Part shown: positions 33,756 to 42,014 of the stretch, piece by piece
Layout of the letters: every line of letters starts with the position of its first letter
How positions within the stretch are numbered: position 1 is the stretch's first letter
Assembly (NCBI GenBank): GCA_001789395.1
Contig: MFZK01000014.1
Coordinates: 1 to 45,869, forward strand
Reading direction: 5' to 3'
DNA: 45,869 nucleotides
Source of the DNA: Candidatus Roizmanbacteria bacterium RIFCSPHIGHO2_02_FULL_37_13b
GTDB taxonomy: Bacteria > Patescibacteriota > Microgenomatia > UBA1406 > HO2-37-13b
The notes under the pieces: model-generated
What the model was told of the DNA's origin: nothing
What the model saw: only the letters and a program-made list of their open reading frames with translations
Databases searched by the model: none
Translations under genes and position numbers: made by a program

Positions 33756-34850
33756 TTATAATTGTCCTTCTGAGTTATAATCCTTTTCGTATTTAAAAAG
33801 AGGTACTTCCTCAAACCATTTATTTTTCCATCCATAATCAATTTCCAAAAAATCCATCTTTTTCATGCCTAGTGACAGTGCATCTTTAATTTCAAAAAAA
33901 TTCATAAAGTTACCAATCCCCGGGAAATTTGCGACATCATATCCACATTTTAGAGGATAATAACATTTTTTATAAATAGCGATCAAATCACAAGCGGCAA
34001 TATGATCTTTAATATAAACGGAAACCATTCTGATATGAAAACTCTTTTTCAGTAGGCCAAGTCGAAGTACATGGCGGAATGTAGCAATGCGCCTCGGATC
34101 TTCCCAATCAGTATCTTCGCCTTTTTGCTCAAATCTTTTTATATTTAAATCTACTAATTTATCAAAATCAGAAAAATTGTTTATCACAATCTGGGGAAAT
34201 TGTGATTCAATATGTTTTACATCGCGTTTAAGATTGTATCGGCGTTTCTTTTTCAGAGAATACAAAAAATCCTCAGGTGTTTGAATATTGGAGAGGTTAA
34301 GTATGAATTTCGGATCATCAGCGGCAAAATCAATTAGATCTTTTGCCCAGATTAATGCTTCTTTATTGATGGCGTTAAGGTACAACGGTGTGGGGCAAAC
34401 CCCCAAAAGAAGTGGAATAAATAGGGGATCTTTGACGAAAAAAACGCTTTCTTCTTGCCAAGGACTTCCAAACCATACATAACGGTTTGAATCTCTTTCA
34501 TATTGAAGAGGTAAAAGAGCTAAGTTCTCACTGTTATTTTTTAAAACAATAAAATGCAAATCAGGATCATAGCTTTCATAAAAAGCTTTTCGAAACTCCC
34601 AAGTGTCAAAGAGTGTCCGATTTTGGTTAAACTCATTCCATAAATTCTGACACTGATCAAGCGAACTAGATATTTCAATGGTCAGACTCTTAATAAGTTT
34701 CAAGTGCCCGTTTTTACTATAGTAATTTTTTACTTCCTTTGGAGCTTTCTCTTTTTTCCAATAAGAATAGAAGGGTAATAAATTATTACTTACAGTGGGG
34801 GGTTTTTCTTCTTGAACTAATTCTTCGTTAGATTGATTTGACGCTGCCAT
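33756..34850 (-). CDS. GNAT/FemAB-like acyltransferase (PF13480-type), 364 aa
   Basis: A cytoplasmic protein whose central and C-terminal parts match the BioF2/FemAB-like GNAT fold: 'FLYSLKKKRRYNLKRDVKH' (short), 'DWEDPRRIATFRHVL', and a C-terminal 'GIGNFMNFFEIKDALSLGMKKMDFLE' pattern with a final 'DYGWKNKW'. Family members attach amino-acyl or acyl groups to peptidoglycan or exopolysaccharide precursors. The N-terminus (about 50 residues) is Gln/Glu-rich and may be disordered. First gene of the minus-strand unit with the GT-C and deacetylase genes, behind a strong promoter. Confidence 0.75.
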   Translation of the reverse strand: MAASNQSNEELVQEEKPPTVSNNLLPFYSYWKKEKAPKEVKNYYSKNGHLKLIKSLTIEISSSLDQCQNLWNEFNQNRTLFDTWEFRKAFYESYDPDLHFIVLKNNSENLALLPLQYERDSNRYVWFGSPWQEESVFFVKDPLFIPLLLGVCPTPLYLNAINKEALIWAKDLIDFAADDPKFILNLSNIQTPEDFLYSLKKKRRYNLKRDVKHIESQFPQIVINNFSDFDKLVDLNIKRFEQKGEDTDWEDPRRIATFRHVLRLGLLKKSFHIRMVSVYIKDHIAACDLIAIYKKCYYPLKCGYDVANFPGIGNFMNFFEIKDALSLGMKKMDFLEIDYGWKNKWFEEVPLFKYEKDYNSEGQL

Positions 34851-34876
34851 GTTAAATATTTTGATGCCCTAAAAAA

Positions 34877-34904
34877 ATTATAGTTACTTTTATCAACTTG
34901 TCAA
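34877..34904 (-). promoter_or_regulatory. Promoter of the acyltransferase-GT-deacetylase operon
   Basis: Minus strand: perfect TTGACA (34899-34904), 16-nt spacer, perfect TATAAT (34877-34882). The transcript would start about 19 nt before the ATG at 34850. Confidence 0.7.
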
Positions 34905-34939
34905 GATACTATTTTTTTTATTTAGCATAAAATAAGATT

Positions 34940-35260
34940 ATGACAGCATTTTTTTGGAACAGACGTTCATTGCAAAAGCGAAAAATTTCATCAATTTTGA
35001 TAAATATTATTGTTATTTTTATCACGATTTTTCTATTTCCTCCAAAAGATTATGTAATTATTAGTATCGTTGTCTTATCAATTACATTGCTGATATTTCA
35101 AATGAGCTTGCTATTTACGACACGGAAAAATTCATTATTGGTTTCATTTACCGTTTTTTCTCTATTGCTTTTAAAAGTATTATTAATCCTGGATTACGTC
35201 AATTTAATAATTGTTTTATCCTTGGTGATTACTATCAGTTTTTTCTTAAGGGAAAAATAA
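34940..35260 (+). CDS. Small polytopic membrane protein (106 aa)
   Basis: A basic N-terminus and about four hydrophobic helices with short loops. No family is recognised. It is 14 nt upstream of a membrane GT2 enzyme and may be its partner, as small helical proteins often accompany such transferases. It is divergent from the acyltransferase operon. Confidence 0.5.
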   Translation: MTAFFWNRRSLQKRKISSILINIIVIFITIFLFPPKDYVIISIVVLSITLLIFQMSLLFTTRKNSLLVSFTVFSLLLLKVLLILDYVNLIIVLSLVITISFFLREK

Positions 35261-35274
35261 GCTATAATATCAAT

Positions 35275-36756
35275 ATGATTAAGAAGATTGTCAGAACGCA
35301 ATTATTTTATTCTGTGGTTGAAAAAATTGTTCCATTTCTGACTTTAGCAATCATATTACTACCAGTGTGGATGTCGCCGCTTCATCCGGCAATAGCGTCT
35401 TATTTTATTCTAGGATATTTAATATATTTCTTATATAAGTCGATCAAAACCGTATATTTTGCGGCCGTTTCATATAATCTTCTTACAAAAGCAGGGAAAG
35501 TTAATTGGTACAAAAAACTACTGAAAGAAAAAGATTTTCAAGACTATTACCATTATCTGATCATCACCAACTACAAAGAGTCAGCTTCAAAAATGGATGA
35601 GACATTAAAGTTCATCAAAGATCAAAATTATCCTAAAAGTAGAATTTCGATAATTCTTGCCATGGAAGAAAGAGAAGGTGAAGAAGCAAAGAAAAGAAGC
35701 GAATATCTGACAAAAAAATACGCATCGTATTTCCGTGAATTTTATACAACCTATCATAAACTTATACCTGGTGAAATCATAGGTAAAGCGAGTAATGAAA
35801 CGTTTGCAGCTAAATATATCGACCGATTGATTATGACCAATAAGATCAATCCTAAAAAAGTGTTAATCACAGTATGTGATGCTGATTCATTACTTCCCGA
35901 GGACTATTTAAGCTATCTTACCTTTGAATATATTCATGACAAGAAAAGATATTTTCATTTTTATTGGGCTCCAGTTCTGCTTTATAACAATTTTTGGAAA
36001 TTATCCCTACCGGTCAGAGTTCAATCAATATTATCATCGGTAGTTAGGATATCCATATTACCTCAACGAGAAAATTTGATACATGTTTCAACTTATTCAA
36101 CAAATATGTGGTTACTAAAAGAAGTTGGTTTCTGGGATCCGGATATTATTCCTGAAGATTGGCATATATGGTTTCAGGCCTTTTTTAAATTTGGCGAGGA
36201 AGTTAGAACGTTGCCAATATATTTACCGATCTCAGCTGATGCTGTCTATACAAATGGATTTTGGAACACATTCAGGAATCGTTATGAACAGGAAAAAAGA
36301 TGGGCTTGGGGAGTATCCGACATACCATATGCAATAGTACGTTGTTTCGATACCCCACATATAAAACCAATCGTCAAGATCCGTAAATTGTGGTTTTTAG
36401 TCGAACATCACTTATTTTGGCCATCGTCTTTTTTTATATTGACATTAAGCGCCTACATACCTCCCCTTATCAATCCAATGTTTAAAAGAACTGTTATGGG
36501 TTTTTTATTACCCAAGTTATCGTCATTTATTTTAACCGTAAGCTCACTCCTTTTAATATTTATTCTCTACTTTGATCACAAAATGAGAGAAAAAGTTAAA
36601 ATTAAAACTGAATTAAAAAGAATGCCATTGCTATTTATACAATGGTATTTATTACCAATAATATCATTTGTTTTTTCCTCACTGCCTGCATTGGATGCTC
36701 ATGTTAGGTTACTGCTAGGAAAGAAAATTGAATATAAAGTTACAGATAAGAGATAA
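35275..36756 (+). CDS. Membrane GT2 family glycosyltransferase (493 aa)
   Basis: Two N-terminal helices, a cytoplasmic GT-A domain and three to four C-terminal helices: the layout of processive or polyprenyl-linked GT2 enzymes. Catalytic features are D202-A-D204, E294-D295 ('PEDWHIWF') and Q339-E-K-R342-W343, the QxxRW motif of cellulose/hyaluronan synthase-like enzymes. It could polymerise or export a surface glycan. A TATAAT box ends 6 nt before the ATG and overlaps the intergenic gap after the small membrane gene, so it may be transcribed separately as a leaderless message. Confidence 0.82.
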   Translation: MIKKIVRTQLFYSVVEKIVPFLTLAIILLPVWMSPLHPAIASYFILGYLIYFLYKSIKTVYFAAVSYNLLTKAGKVNWYKKLLKEKDFQDYYHYLIITNYKESASKMDETLKFIKDQNYPKSRISIILAMEEREGEEAKKRSEYLTKKYASYFREFYTTYHKLIPGEIIGKASNETFAAKYIDRLIMTNKINPKKVLITVCDADSLLPEDYLSYLTFEYIHDKKRYFHFYWAPVLLYNNFWKLSLPVRVQSILSSVVRISILPQRENLIHVSTYSTNMWLLKEVGFWDPDIIPEDWHIWFQAFFKFGEEVRTLPIYLPISADAVYTNGFWNTFRNRYEQEKRWAWGVSDIPYAIVRCFDTPHIKPIVKIRKLWFLVEHHLFWPSSFFILTLSAYIPPLINPMFKRTVMGFLLPKLSSFILTVSSLLLIFILYFDHKMREKVKIKTELKRMPLLFIQWYLLPIISFVFSSLPALDAHVRLLLGKKIEYKVTDKR

Positions 36757-36782
36757 TAGCTGCGGCTAATTTAGTTATAAAA

Positions 36783-37493
36783 TTACATTTTGCCACCACC
36801 GAAAATTATATCAACTGAGAATCCATTACTACCTATCCCAACATGAGACCATGAATTATCCAATTGATTGCTATTATGTTCCGAGCTTGAAGCAAATAGC
36901 CATTCGATCACATGTACACCATAAAGGGGCGTGCCATAATAAGAATTTTCTCCGACCTTGTTAAAACTTAACTCAACAAAGCCATTCCTGTTATCTAAAT
37001 AATCATTGAGTTCGGCGTGTTCATCAGTACTATTAATTGATTTAAAGTAATCAGCTCTTTTTTGTGCGTATTGAGCCAGTTTTTCATCCCAAGAAAGATA
37101 GCCTTTATTCATCTGATTTCGATAGTTGTTTAATGCTTCGTAGATCTCATTTGGACTTCCCATTGCGTTATCATGGCCTAATTTAATGGTATAAGTGTGA
37201 TCACCAATTTTTTTTGCCACTCCCCAAGGATCTGTGTTTTCCTTAGGAACAGTTTTTTTTACTGTTTTTGGTTTGGGTGATATATCAAGTTCTAAAGAAA
37301 TGTTTGTCGGTTGTAGCTTATTTATCGATGTAGTTGGGATGTTATTTGTAGGATTAATAATTTTATTAAAATTGTTCTCTGCTAAATCACTAAATTGAAA
37401 AAAATTGATAGCAAAAAAAAATAAAGCGGTAATTAATATCGTAATAAATAAAACAATAACGAAATAACCAGTCAATCGGATTATATTTTTCAT
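36783..37493 (-). CDS. CAP-domain (SCP-like) secreted protein (236 aa)
   Basis: An N-terminal hydrophobic helix (about residues 8-30) and a Pro/Lys-rich linker lead to a CAP domain. Signature pieces are 'LNNYRNQMNKGYLSWDEKLAQYAQKRA' (read as short motifs), the 'DEHAEL' histidine, 'VGENSYYG' and 'SSEHNSNQLDNSWSHVGIG' containing the second histidine. Bacterial CAP proteins are extracellular and may bind lipids or act on envelope polymers; their exact activity is unknown. It is transcribed away from the superoxide dismutase gene, sharing a 97-nt promoter region. Confidence 0.85.
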   Translation of the reverse strand: MKNIIRLTGYFVIVLFITILITALFFFAINFFQFSDLAENNFNKIINPTNNIPTTSINKLQPTNISLELDISPKPKTVKKTVPKENTDPWGVAKKIGDHTYTIKLGHDNAMGSPNEIYEALNNYRNQMNKGYLSWDEKLAQYAQKRADYFKSINSTDEHAELNDYLDNRNGFVELSFNKVGENSYYGTPLYGVHVIEWLFASSSEHNSNQLDNSWSHVGIGSNGFSVDIIFGGGKM

Positions 37494-37523
37494 AATATAG
37501 AGTTTAGACGTATAAATTATAGC

Positions 37524-37579
37524 TTGATTTTTGTTAAATTAAAGAGTATAAACTATTATAAATAGATTAATAGTTTATA
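37524..37579 (+). promoter_or_regulatory. Superoxide dismutase promoter with overlapping 12-bp dyad
   Basis: TTGATT (37524-37529), 17-nt spacer, TATAAA (37547-37552). The -10 lies in the left arm of a perfect inverted repeat: TATAAACTATTA (37547-37558) and TAATAGTTTATA (37568-37579), 9-nt spacer. The dyad spans the -10 and start site, 11 nt before the ATG, as an operator would. It could also fold in RNA. Confidence 0.6.
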
Positions 37580-37590
37580 TAAATATTATT

Positions 37591-38190
37591 ATGTTTAAAT
37601 TACCAGACCTACCTTATCCATATGATGCGCTTGAACCACATATTGATGAAGAGACGATGAGAATACATCATGATAAACATCATGGCGCTTATGTAAATAA
37701 TTTAAATGAAGCATTGACGGGTCATGATGAATTCTTGGAGATGGATATAGATAGCATTTTAGCGGATTTAATGAAATTGCCTGAAAGTATACGTACAAAA
37801 GTGAAAAACAATGGCGGAGGTCATGCTAATCATAGTTTGTTTTGGCAGATCATGAGGCCAAATCAAAAGAGTCATCCAAATGATAAATTGTCCTCAGCCA
37901 TAGAAACACAATTTGGCAGTTTTGATAGTTTTAAAACGGAATTTTCTCAAAGAGGTGTCGCAAGATTTGGTAGTGGATGGGTTTTTTTAGTCGTCAATAG
38001 CGAGAATGAACTATCTATTGTTGACACGGCAAATCAAGACACGCCCGTTTCAGATGGTTTAAGACCGATACTAGCGCTCGATGTTTGGGAGCATGCTTAT
38101 TATTTGAAATATAAGAACCTGAGGAAAGATTATATTGATGCTTGGTGGAATGTAGTCAATTGGGAATCTGTATCGATGCTTTTAAAGTAA
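37591..38190 (+). CDS. Superoxide dismutase, Fe/Mn family (199 aa)
   Basis: Converts superoxide to oxygen and hydrogen peroxide in the cytoplasm. The four metal ligands are visible: H26 (in 'MRIHHDKHH'), H81 ('GGHANHSLFW'), D164 and H168 ('DVWEHAYY'). The second-sphere glutamine Q149 in 'TANQDTP' and the glycine triplet before H78 are the MnSOD-like arrangement, so Mn or cambialistic use is likelier than Fe; this is inference. Length is typical. It has its own promoter with a dyad, and is not in an operon with other oxidative-stress genes. The CPR are mostly anaerobic fermenters, so it hints at oxygen exposure. Confidence 0.95.
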   Translation: MFKLPDLPYPYDALEPHIDEETMRIHHDKHHGAYVNNLNEALTGHDEFLEMDIDSILADLMKLPESIRTKVKNNGGGHANHSLFWQIMRPNQKSHPNDKLSSAIETQFGSFDSFKTEFSQRGVARFGSGWVFLVVNSENELSIVDTANQDTPVSDGLRPILALDVWEHAYYLKYKNLRKDYIDAWWNVVNWESVSMLLK

Positions 38191-38196
38191 AGTCAA

Positions 38197-38811
38197 TTAA
38201 AGATTAACGAAAAGCTTAACTCGATTATTGTTAAATTCATGGTCTAGCCATTGCTGAAATCGTTTAACAATTTGTTGTTTTAATAATATGTTTTGGACAG
38301 CGATTTTTTGACTCTCATAAATAGCTACCTGCGTGCTTTTTTGAACGTTATTTGAAGATAAATAATTATCAATATCGATGTCTGTTATTTTGATATTCGG
38401 CTTAAACAATTCCTGAATCGCCAGCTCAAGTTTTATCTCTGTTTTAAACTGTTCCAAAGTTTTACCTTGCTGTTGAAGCGATTGTTTAAATGAAGTGTCA
38501 TTGTGGACCAAGTTCTTTTTTATAGTTTGTATTTCTGAATTAATTTGAGAATCTGAAATTTTTATATTTCTTTTTATCATTTCTACTTCTACCAATTTAC
38601 GGGCGATTAGAACATTTAAAGTTTGTTTCCCGTTATTTTTTGTTAATTGTTGCGCAAAATCGCGTCTTGTGATTATGCCTCCATCAACCACAGCTACAGG
38701 AAATAAATCTTTGAAAAAAAGCCCGATAAAAAAAACGATAATTAGTAACAATAAATAAGCAATTTTTTTAATTAGATTTGGCATCAATTTCTTTTCTTGC
38801 TTCAACTGCAT
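38197..38811 (-). CDS. SurA-N/PrsA-like chaperone domain protein without PPIase (204 aa)
   Basis: A short basic N-terminus, one hydrophobic helix (about residues 15-38), then an extracytoplasmic helical domain with 'VVDGGIITRRDFAQQL', 'ARKLVEVEMIKRN' and the 'DIDIDNYL' turn, as in the N-terminal chaperone module of SurA/PrsA/PpiD. The parvulin PPIase domain that usually follows is absent; the two chaperone lobes appear joined directly. It may fold secreted proteins without isomerase activity. TATACT 9 nt upstream supports the first ATG. Confidence 0.7.
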   Translation of the reverse strand: MQLKQEKKLMPNLIKKIAYLLLLIIVFFIGLFFKDLFPVAVVDGGIITRRDFAQQLTKNNGKQTLNVLIARKLVEVEMIKRNIKISDSQINSEIQTIKKNLVHNDTSFKQSLQQQGKTLEQFKTEIKLELAIQELFKPNIKITDIDIDNYLSSNNVQKSTQVAIYESQKIAVQNILLKQQIVKRFQQWLDHEFNNNRVKLFVNL

Positions 38812-38913
38812 AATGTGTATAGTATACCAGGTTTTTAGCTCCTTATGAAGGGTTAAAACTTGATGATATTTATTGTATTCTATTATAAAATATATTGAAA
38901 AGGATTATTGATT

Positions 38914-39306
38914 ATGGGAAAAATCACGATTATTACAAAAAATAGAAGAGAGATTATCGATCTGACGGAAGATATTGAATCGGCAATCTCAGCCTCAAAT
39001 AAAAACGACGGATTAATAGTGCTTAATATTGTCCATACTACAGCAGCTTTAACTACTGCCGATTTAGATCCGGGGACAGATCTTGATATGCTCGATGCAT
39101 TTGATGGAATGGTACCTCGTTTATCATATCGCCATCCTCATGATCCGTCACATGTTAAGGATCATATTCTGGCATCTATGATTGGATCACAACTTATTAT
39201 TCCATTTGATGCAGGTAAATTAATTTTAGGAGTCTGGCAGCGACCTGTCATTGTTGAATTTAATGGCCCGAAAAAAAGGACCATATATGTTAAATTTATT
39301 ATTTAA
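38914..39306 (+). CDS. YjbQ family protein (UPF0047), 130 aa
   Basis: A small trimer-forming family described as 'secondary thiamine-phosphate synthase' because E. coli YjbQ has weak thiamine-phosphate synthase activity; the true role is unknown. Characteristic parts are 'VHTTAALTTADLDPGTDLDML' (short motif), 'YRHPHDPSHVKDHILASMIG' (read as 'HPHD' plus 'HILASMIG') and 'LGVWQRPVIVEFNGPKKRTI'. The ATG at 38914 is preferred over a TTG 6 nt earlier. AAGGA about 11 nt upstream is one of the few Shine-Dalgarno-like sequences in the window. The GT-C gene begins 20 nt before this one ends. Confidence 0.9.
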   Translation: MGKITIITKNRREIIDLTEDIESAISASNKNDGLIVLNIVHTTAALTTADLDPGTDLDMLDAFDGMVPRLSYRHPHDPSHVKDHILASMIGSQLIIPFDAGKLILGVWQRPVIVEFNGPKKRTIYVKFII

Positions 39307-40579
39307 TTTCACGCCCTTAAAATTAGTCGCAGAGTTTATATGGAGAGATGAAGCCTTTTCATATTTTATGGCAAGAGAAAACTTGATGAATATTGTATTG
39401 ACGACCGCCCGTGATAACAATCCACCTTTATATTACATCTTGTTGCATTTTTGGATGAAAATTTTTGGACCATCTTCGATCGCGATGCGTAGTTTATCCA
39501 TGATTTTTTTTGCTGTAATGATATATTTTTGTTATCTACTTCTAAAAAGATTACTTAAAGTTAGCGATAAAAAAATCGGAATATATTTAGTATTAATTTT
39601 TTTCAATCCTTTTTTATTATATTACGCATTTGAAGCCCGTATGTATTCATTATTTGCAGTTCTATGTATTTGTTCATATTATTTCTTCATTAATAAAGAT
39701 AGGTTAAAAGTAGCTATTTTTAATACTTTAGGTATATATACTCATTACTTTTTTTTGATGGTAATCCTGTCTCAGATTATTTATTTGGCAATTTATGAAC
39801 GCCATCAATTCAAAAAATACGCTAAAGTTCTTATTCTACCTTTGATTTTAGCATTACCGTGGTTTTTGTATATTTACAAATGGTTGTTAGGAAATACAGC
39901 TGTCTTTTGGGCGCAGCGCCTTCAATTTAGTAGTGTAGTTGAATCATTGGCTGTGCTTTTAACAGGATATGAAAGCGCATACTACAGTTATTATGATAAA
40001 TATTTATGGATGGTTTCTATCTATCTTTTAACATTGGTGGTCTTTGGGGTTTTCAGACTTAAGACAAACAAGACGACAAAAATGTTATTAATTTGGTCCT
40101 TTTTATTTTATTATCTAGTGGTAATCATTTCTTTTTTTAAGCCGATCTTTGTTCCCCGTTATCTGATTTTTTCTGCTGTGGGTTTTAACGTTTTAATGAT
40201 TTATATCATTAATGGATTGAGTAAAAAGTGGAGTATTTTGATTTTGATCTCAATTTTTGTAATTTATATTCATTATTGGTGGATGTTACTTATTTATCGA
40301 CCCAAAGCCCATGAGGTTAAAACAATAATGGAGATAAAAAAAATTGCTAGCGATAAAGATTTGTTATACCTCACTGATCCGATTCTTTATTTTACAGCTC
40401 GTTATTATTTCGATGAAAAACGTGTTTATTTATACAACTTAGATCCAAAAAAAAAGCAATCATATTATGGGTTAGTACTGATACCAAAAGAGAGTTATAT
40501 CAATCTATTGCCCGAATATCCGGTCAAAGCATTTATAATGTCCTCTGAAGACAATTTTAAGATTGAAACAACATTGTAA
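39287..40579 (+). CDS. PMT-like GT-C glycosyltransferase (430 aa)
   Basis: About ten helices with a W-R-D21-E22 acidic loop followed by 'ARDNNPPLYYIL', the catalytic DE and 'NPP' elements of GT39-type enzymes. The first helix before the acidic loop is short. I chose ATG 39287, which overlaps the YjbQ stop by 20 nt; a TTG at 39251 is less likely. It is probably translationally coupled to YjbQ. Its C-terminal soluble domain is about 70 residues. A small membrane protein and a WecA-like enzyme follow at once, suggesting a lipid-linked sugar pathway. Confidence 0.72.
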   Translation: MLNLLFNFTPLKLVAEFIWRDEAFSYFMARENLMNIVLTTARDNNPPLYYILLHFWMKIFGPSSIAMRSLSMIFFAVMIYFCYLLLKRLLKVSDKKIGIYLVLIFFNPFLLYYAFEARMYSLFAVLCICSYYFFINKDRLKVAIFNTLGIYTHYFFLMVILSQIIYLAIYERHQFKKYAKVLILPLILALPWFLYIYKWLLGNTAVFWAQRLQFSSVVESLAVLLTGYESAYYSYYDKYLWMVSIYLLTLVVFGVFRLKTNKTTKMLLIWSFLFYYLVVIISFFKPIFVPRYLIFSAVGFNVLMIYIINGLSKKWSILILISIFVIYIHYWWMLLIYRPKAHEVKTIMEIKKIASDKDLLYLTDPILYFTARYYFDEKRVYLYNLDPKKKQSYYGLVLIPKESYINLLPEYPVKAFIMSSEDNFKIETTL

Positions 40580-40585
40580 AATATT

Positions 40586-40933
40586 ATGAAATCATCGATG
40601 ATGAAACTTCTTAAACGTTACAGCATAACTCTTTTATTGTTGATTCTTTCTTTAATTATCATTGGACTAATTTCATTATTACTATCTAATAGTATGCCGC
40701 CTCAAGTACCGTTATTTTATTCTCGTCCGAATGGAGATGATCAGATAGTGGATGTCGCCTATTTATCCTATATACCAATTTCAATGGTAATCATTATTCT
40801 AATAAATATCTATATCAGTCGTTTTATTTTTACAAGTAATATTTTTGTCCGGCGGATAATATTTTATTCCAATGTCATTACCATCATTCTTTTTACTCTA
40901 ATTTTTATTAGGATTATAATCTTAATTACCTAA
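40586..40933 (+). CDS. Small membrane protein, DUF1648-like (115 aa)
   Basis: Three hydrophobic helices. A loop reading 'MPPQVPLFYSRPNGDDQ' after the first helix resembles the 'P..VPLHF...G..D' signature of DUF1648-type proteins; its function is unknown. It sits 6 nt after the GT-C gene and directly abuts the WecA-like gene (the stop TAA and the next ATG touch), so it is in their operon. Confidence 0.6.
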   Translation: MKSSMMKLLKRYSITLLLLILSLIIIGLISLLLSNSMPPQVPLFYSRPNGDDQIVDVAYLSYIPISMVIIILINIYISRFIFTSNIFVRRIIFYSNVITIILFTLIFIRIIILIT

Positions 40934-42004
40934 ATGTTATTAATACTCATTGCTTCCGTAGTTGCATTCTTTTTTAGTTATATTTCCACCCCCTTATTTA
41001 TTGTCATTGCCAAGCGTTTGAAATTAATTGATGATCCAAAATTAAGAGCGCATCCGGCCAATACCCACGTTGGGATCATACCACGTGCCGGGGGCTTACC
41101 AATATTTATTGGATTTTTGGTTACCGTATTGATTTTTATACCACTTAATAAAATCATTATCGGTATTATAATAGCAAGTTTATTAATGTTAATTCTTGGT
41201 ATTCTGGATGATCGTTTTGATCTATCTCCATACTTCAGGTTTTTTGCCAACATTTTTGTAGCAATGTTGGTGGTGTTGTTTGGACTCGGAATCCCATATA
41301 TCTCCAATCCATTGGGAGGAATCATTAGACTGGATCAGTTTATAGTTACGATAAATCTACTAGGATCTCACAAAATATTAGTTTTTGCTGACATTTTTGC
41401 AATTTTTTGGTTAGTCGCAGTTGCCAATTTCGTCAATTGGAGTAAAGGCGTTGATGGGCAAATGCCAGGTTTTGTAGCAATATCATCTTTTTTTCTTGGA
41501 ATATTAGCTTTGAGATTTACAGCTCATGATATATCAACATATTCGGTAGCGATGTTAGCATTTATCATCGGAGGGACTTTTTTAGGATTTCTGCCCTACA
41601 ATTTTTATCCACAACGGATAATGCCTGGATATAGTGGAGGCGTGTTAGGAGGCTTTTTTTTAGGAATTCTATCGATTCTTTCCTGGGGGAAAATGGGTAC
41701 GCTGCTTTTAGTTTTGTCTGTTCCTATTATCGATGCTATCTATGTAATTATAAGAAGGACTATAAATTTCAAGTCGCCTTTTAGAGGAGATGCAGGTCAT
41801 TTTCATCATCGATTACTGAGTATTGGGTGGGGCAAACGGCGGATTGCTGTTTTTTATTGGTTAGTCTCTTTTCTTTTTGGACTGACAGCACTTTTTTTAA
41901 ACGCCGAAGAAAAATTTTTTGCATTGATATTAATCTTTATTGCCGTCTCCTGTTTTATATTGATTACAAGCAATGTCAAACGGATAATAGATAAGGATAA
42001 ATAG
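40934..42004 (+). CDS. WecA/MraY-family polyprenyl-phosphate sugar-1-phosphate transferase (356 aa)
   Basis: About ten helices with family motifs: 'HVGIIPRAGGLPIF', D92-D93 in 'LGILDDRFD', 'ANFVNWSKGVDG' (N165 to D174), and H289-x-H291-H292 ('HFHHRLL'). Enzymes of this family start glycan synthesis by loading a sugar phosphate on undecaprenyl phosphate. The 'FMGD' motif that normally carries a catalytic aspartate reads 'IMPGYSGG', with Tyr in place of Asp. The TAA of the preceding gene and this ATG touch. It ends 10 nt from the convergent PEGA-SH3 gene. Confidence 0.82.
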   Translation: MLLILIASVVAFFFSYISTPLFIVIAKRLKLIDDPKLRAHPANTHVGIIPRAGGLPIFIGFLVTVLIFIPLNKIIIGIIIASLLMLILGILDDRFDLSPYFRFFANIFVAMLVVLFGLGIPYISNPLGGIIRLDQFIVTINLLGSHKILVFADIFAIFWLVAVANFVNWSKGVDGQMPGFVAISSFFLGILALRFTAHDISTYSVAMLAFIIGGTFLGFLPYNFYPQRIMPGYSGGVLGGFFLGILSILSWGKMGTLLLVLSVPIIDAIYVIIRRTINFKSPFRGDAGHFHHRLLSIGWGKRRIAVFYWLVSFLFGLTALFLNAEEKFFALILIFIAVSCFILITSNVKRIIDKDK

Positions 42005-42014
42005 GTATAAAGAA

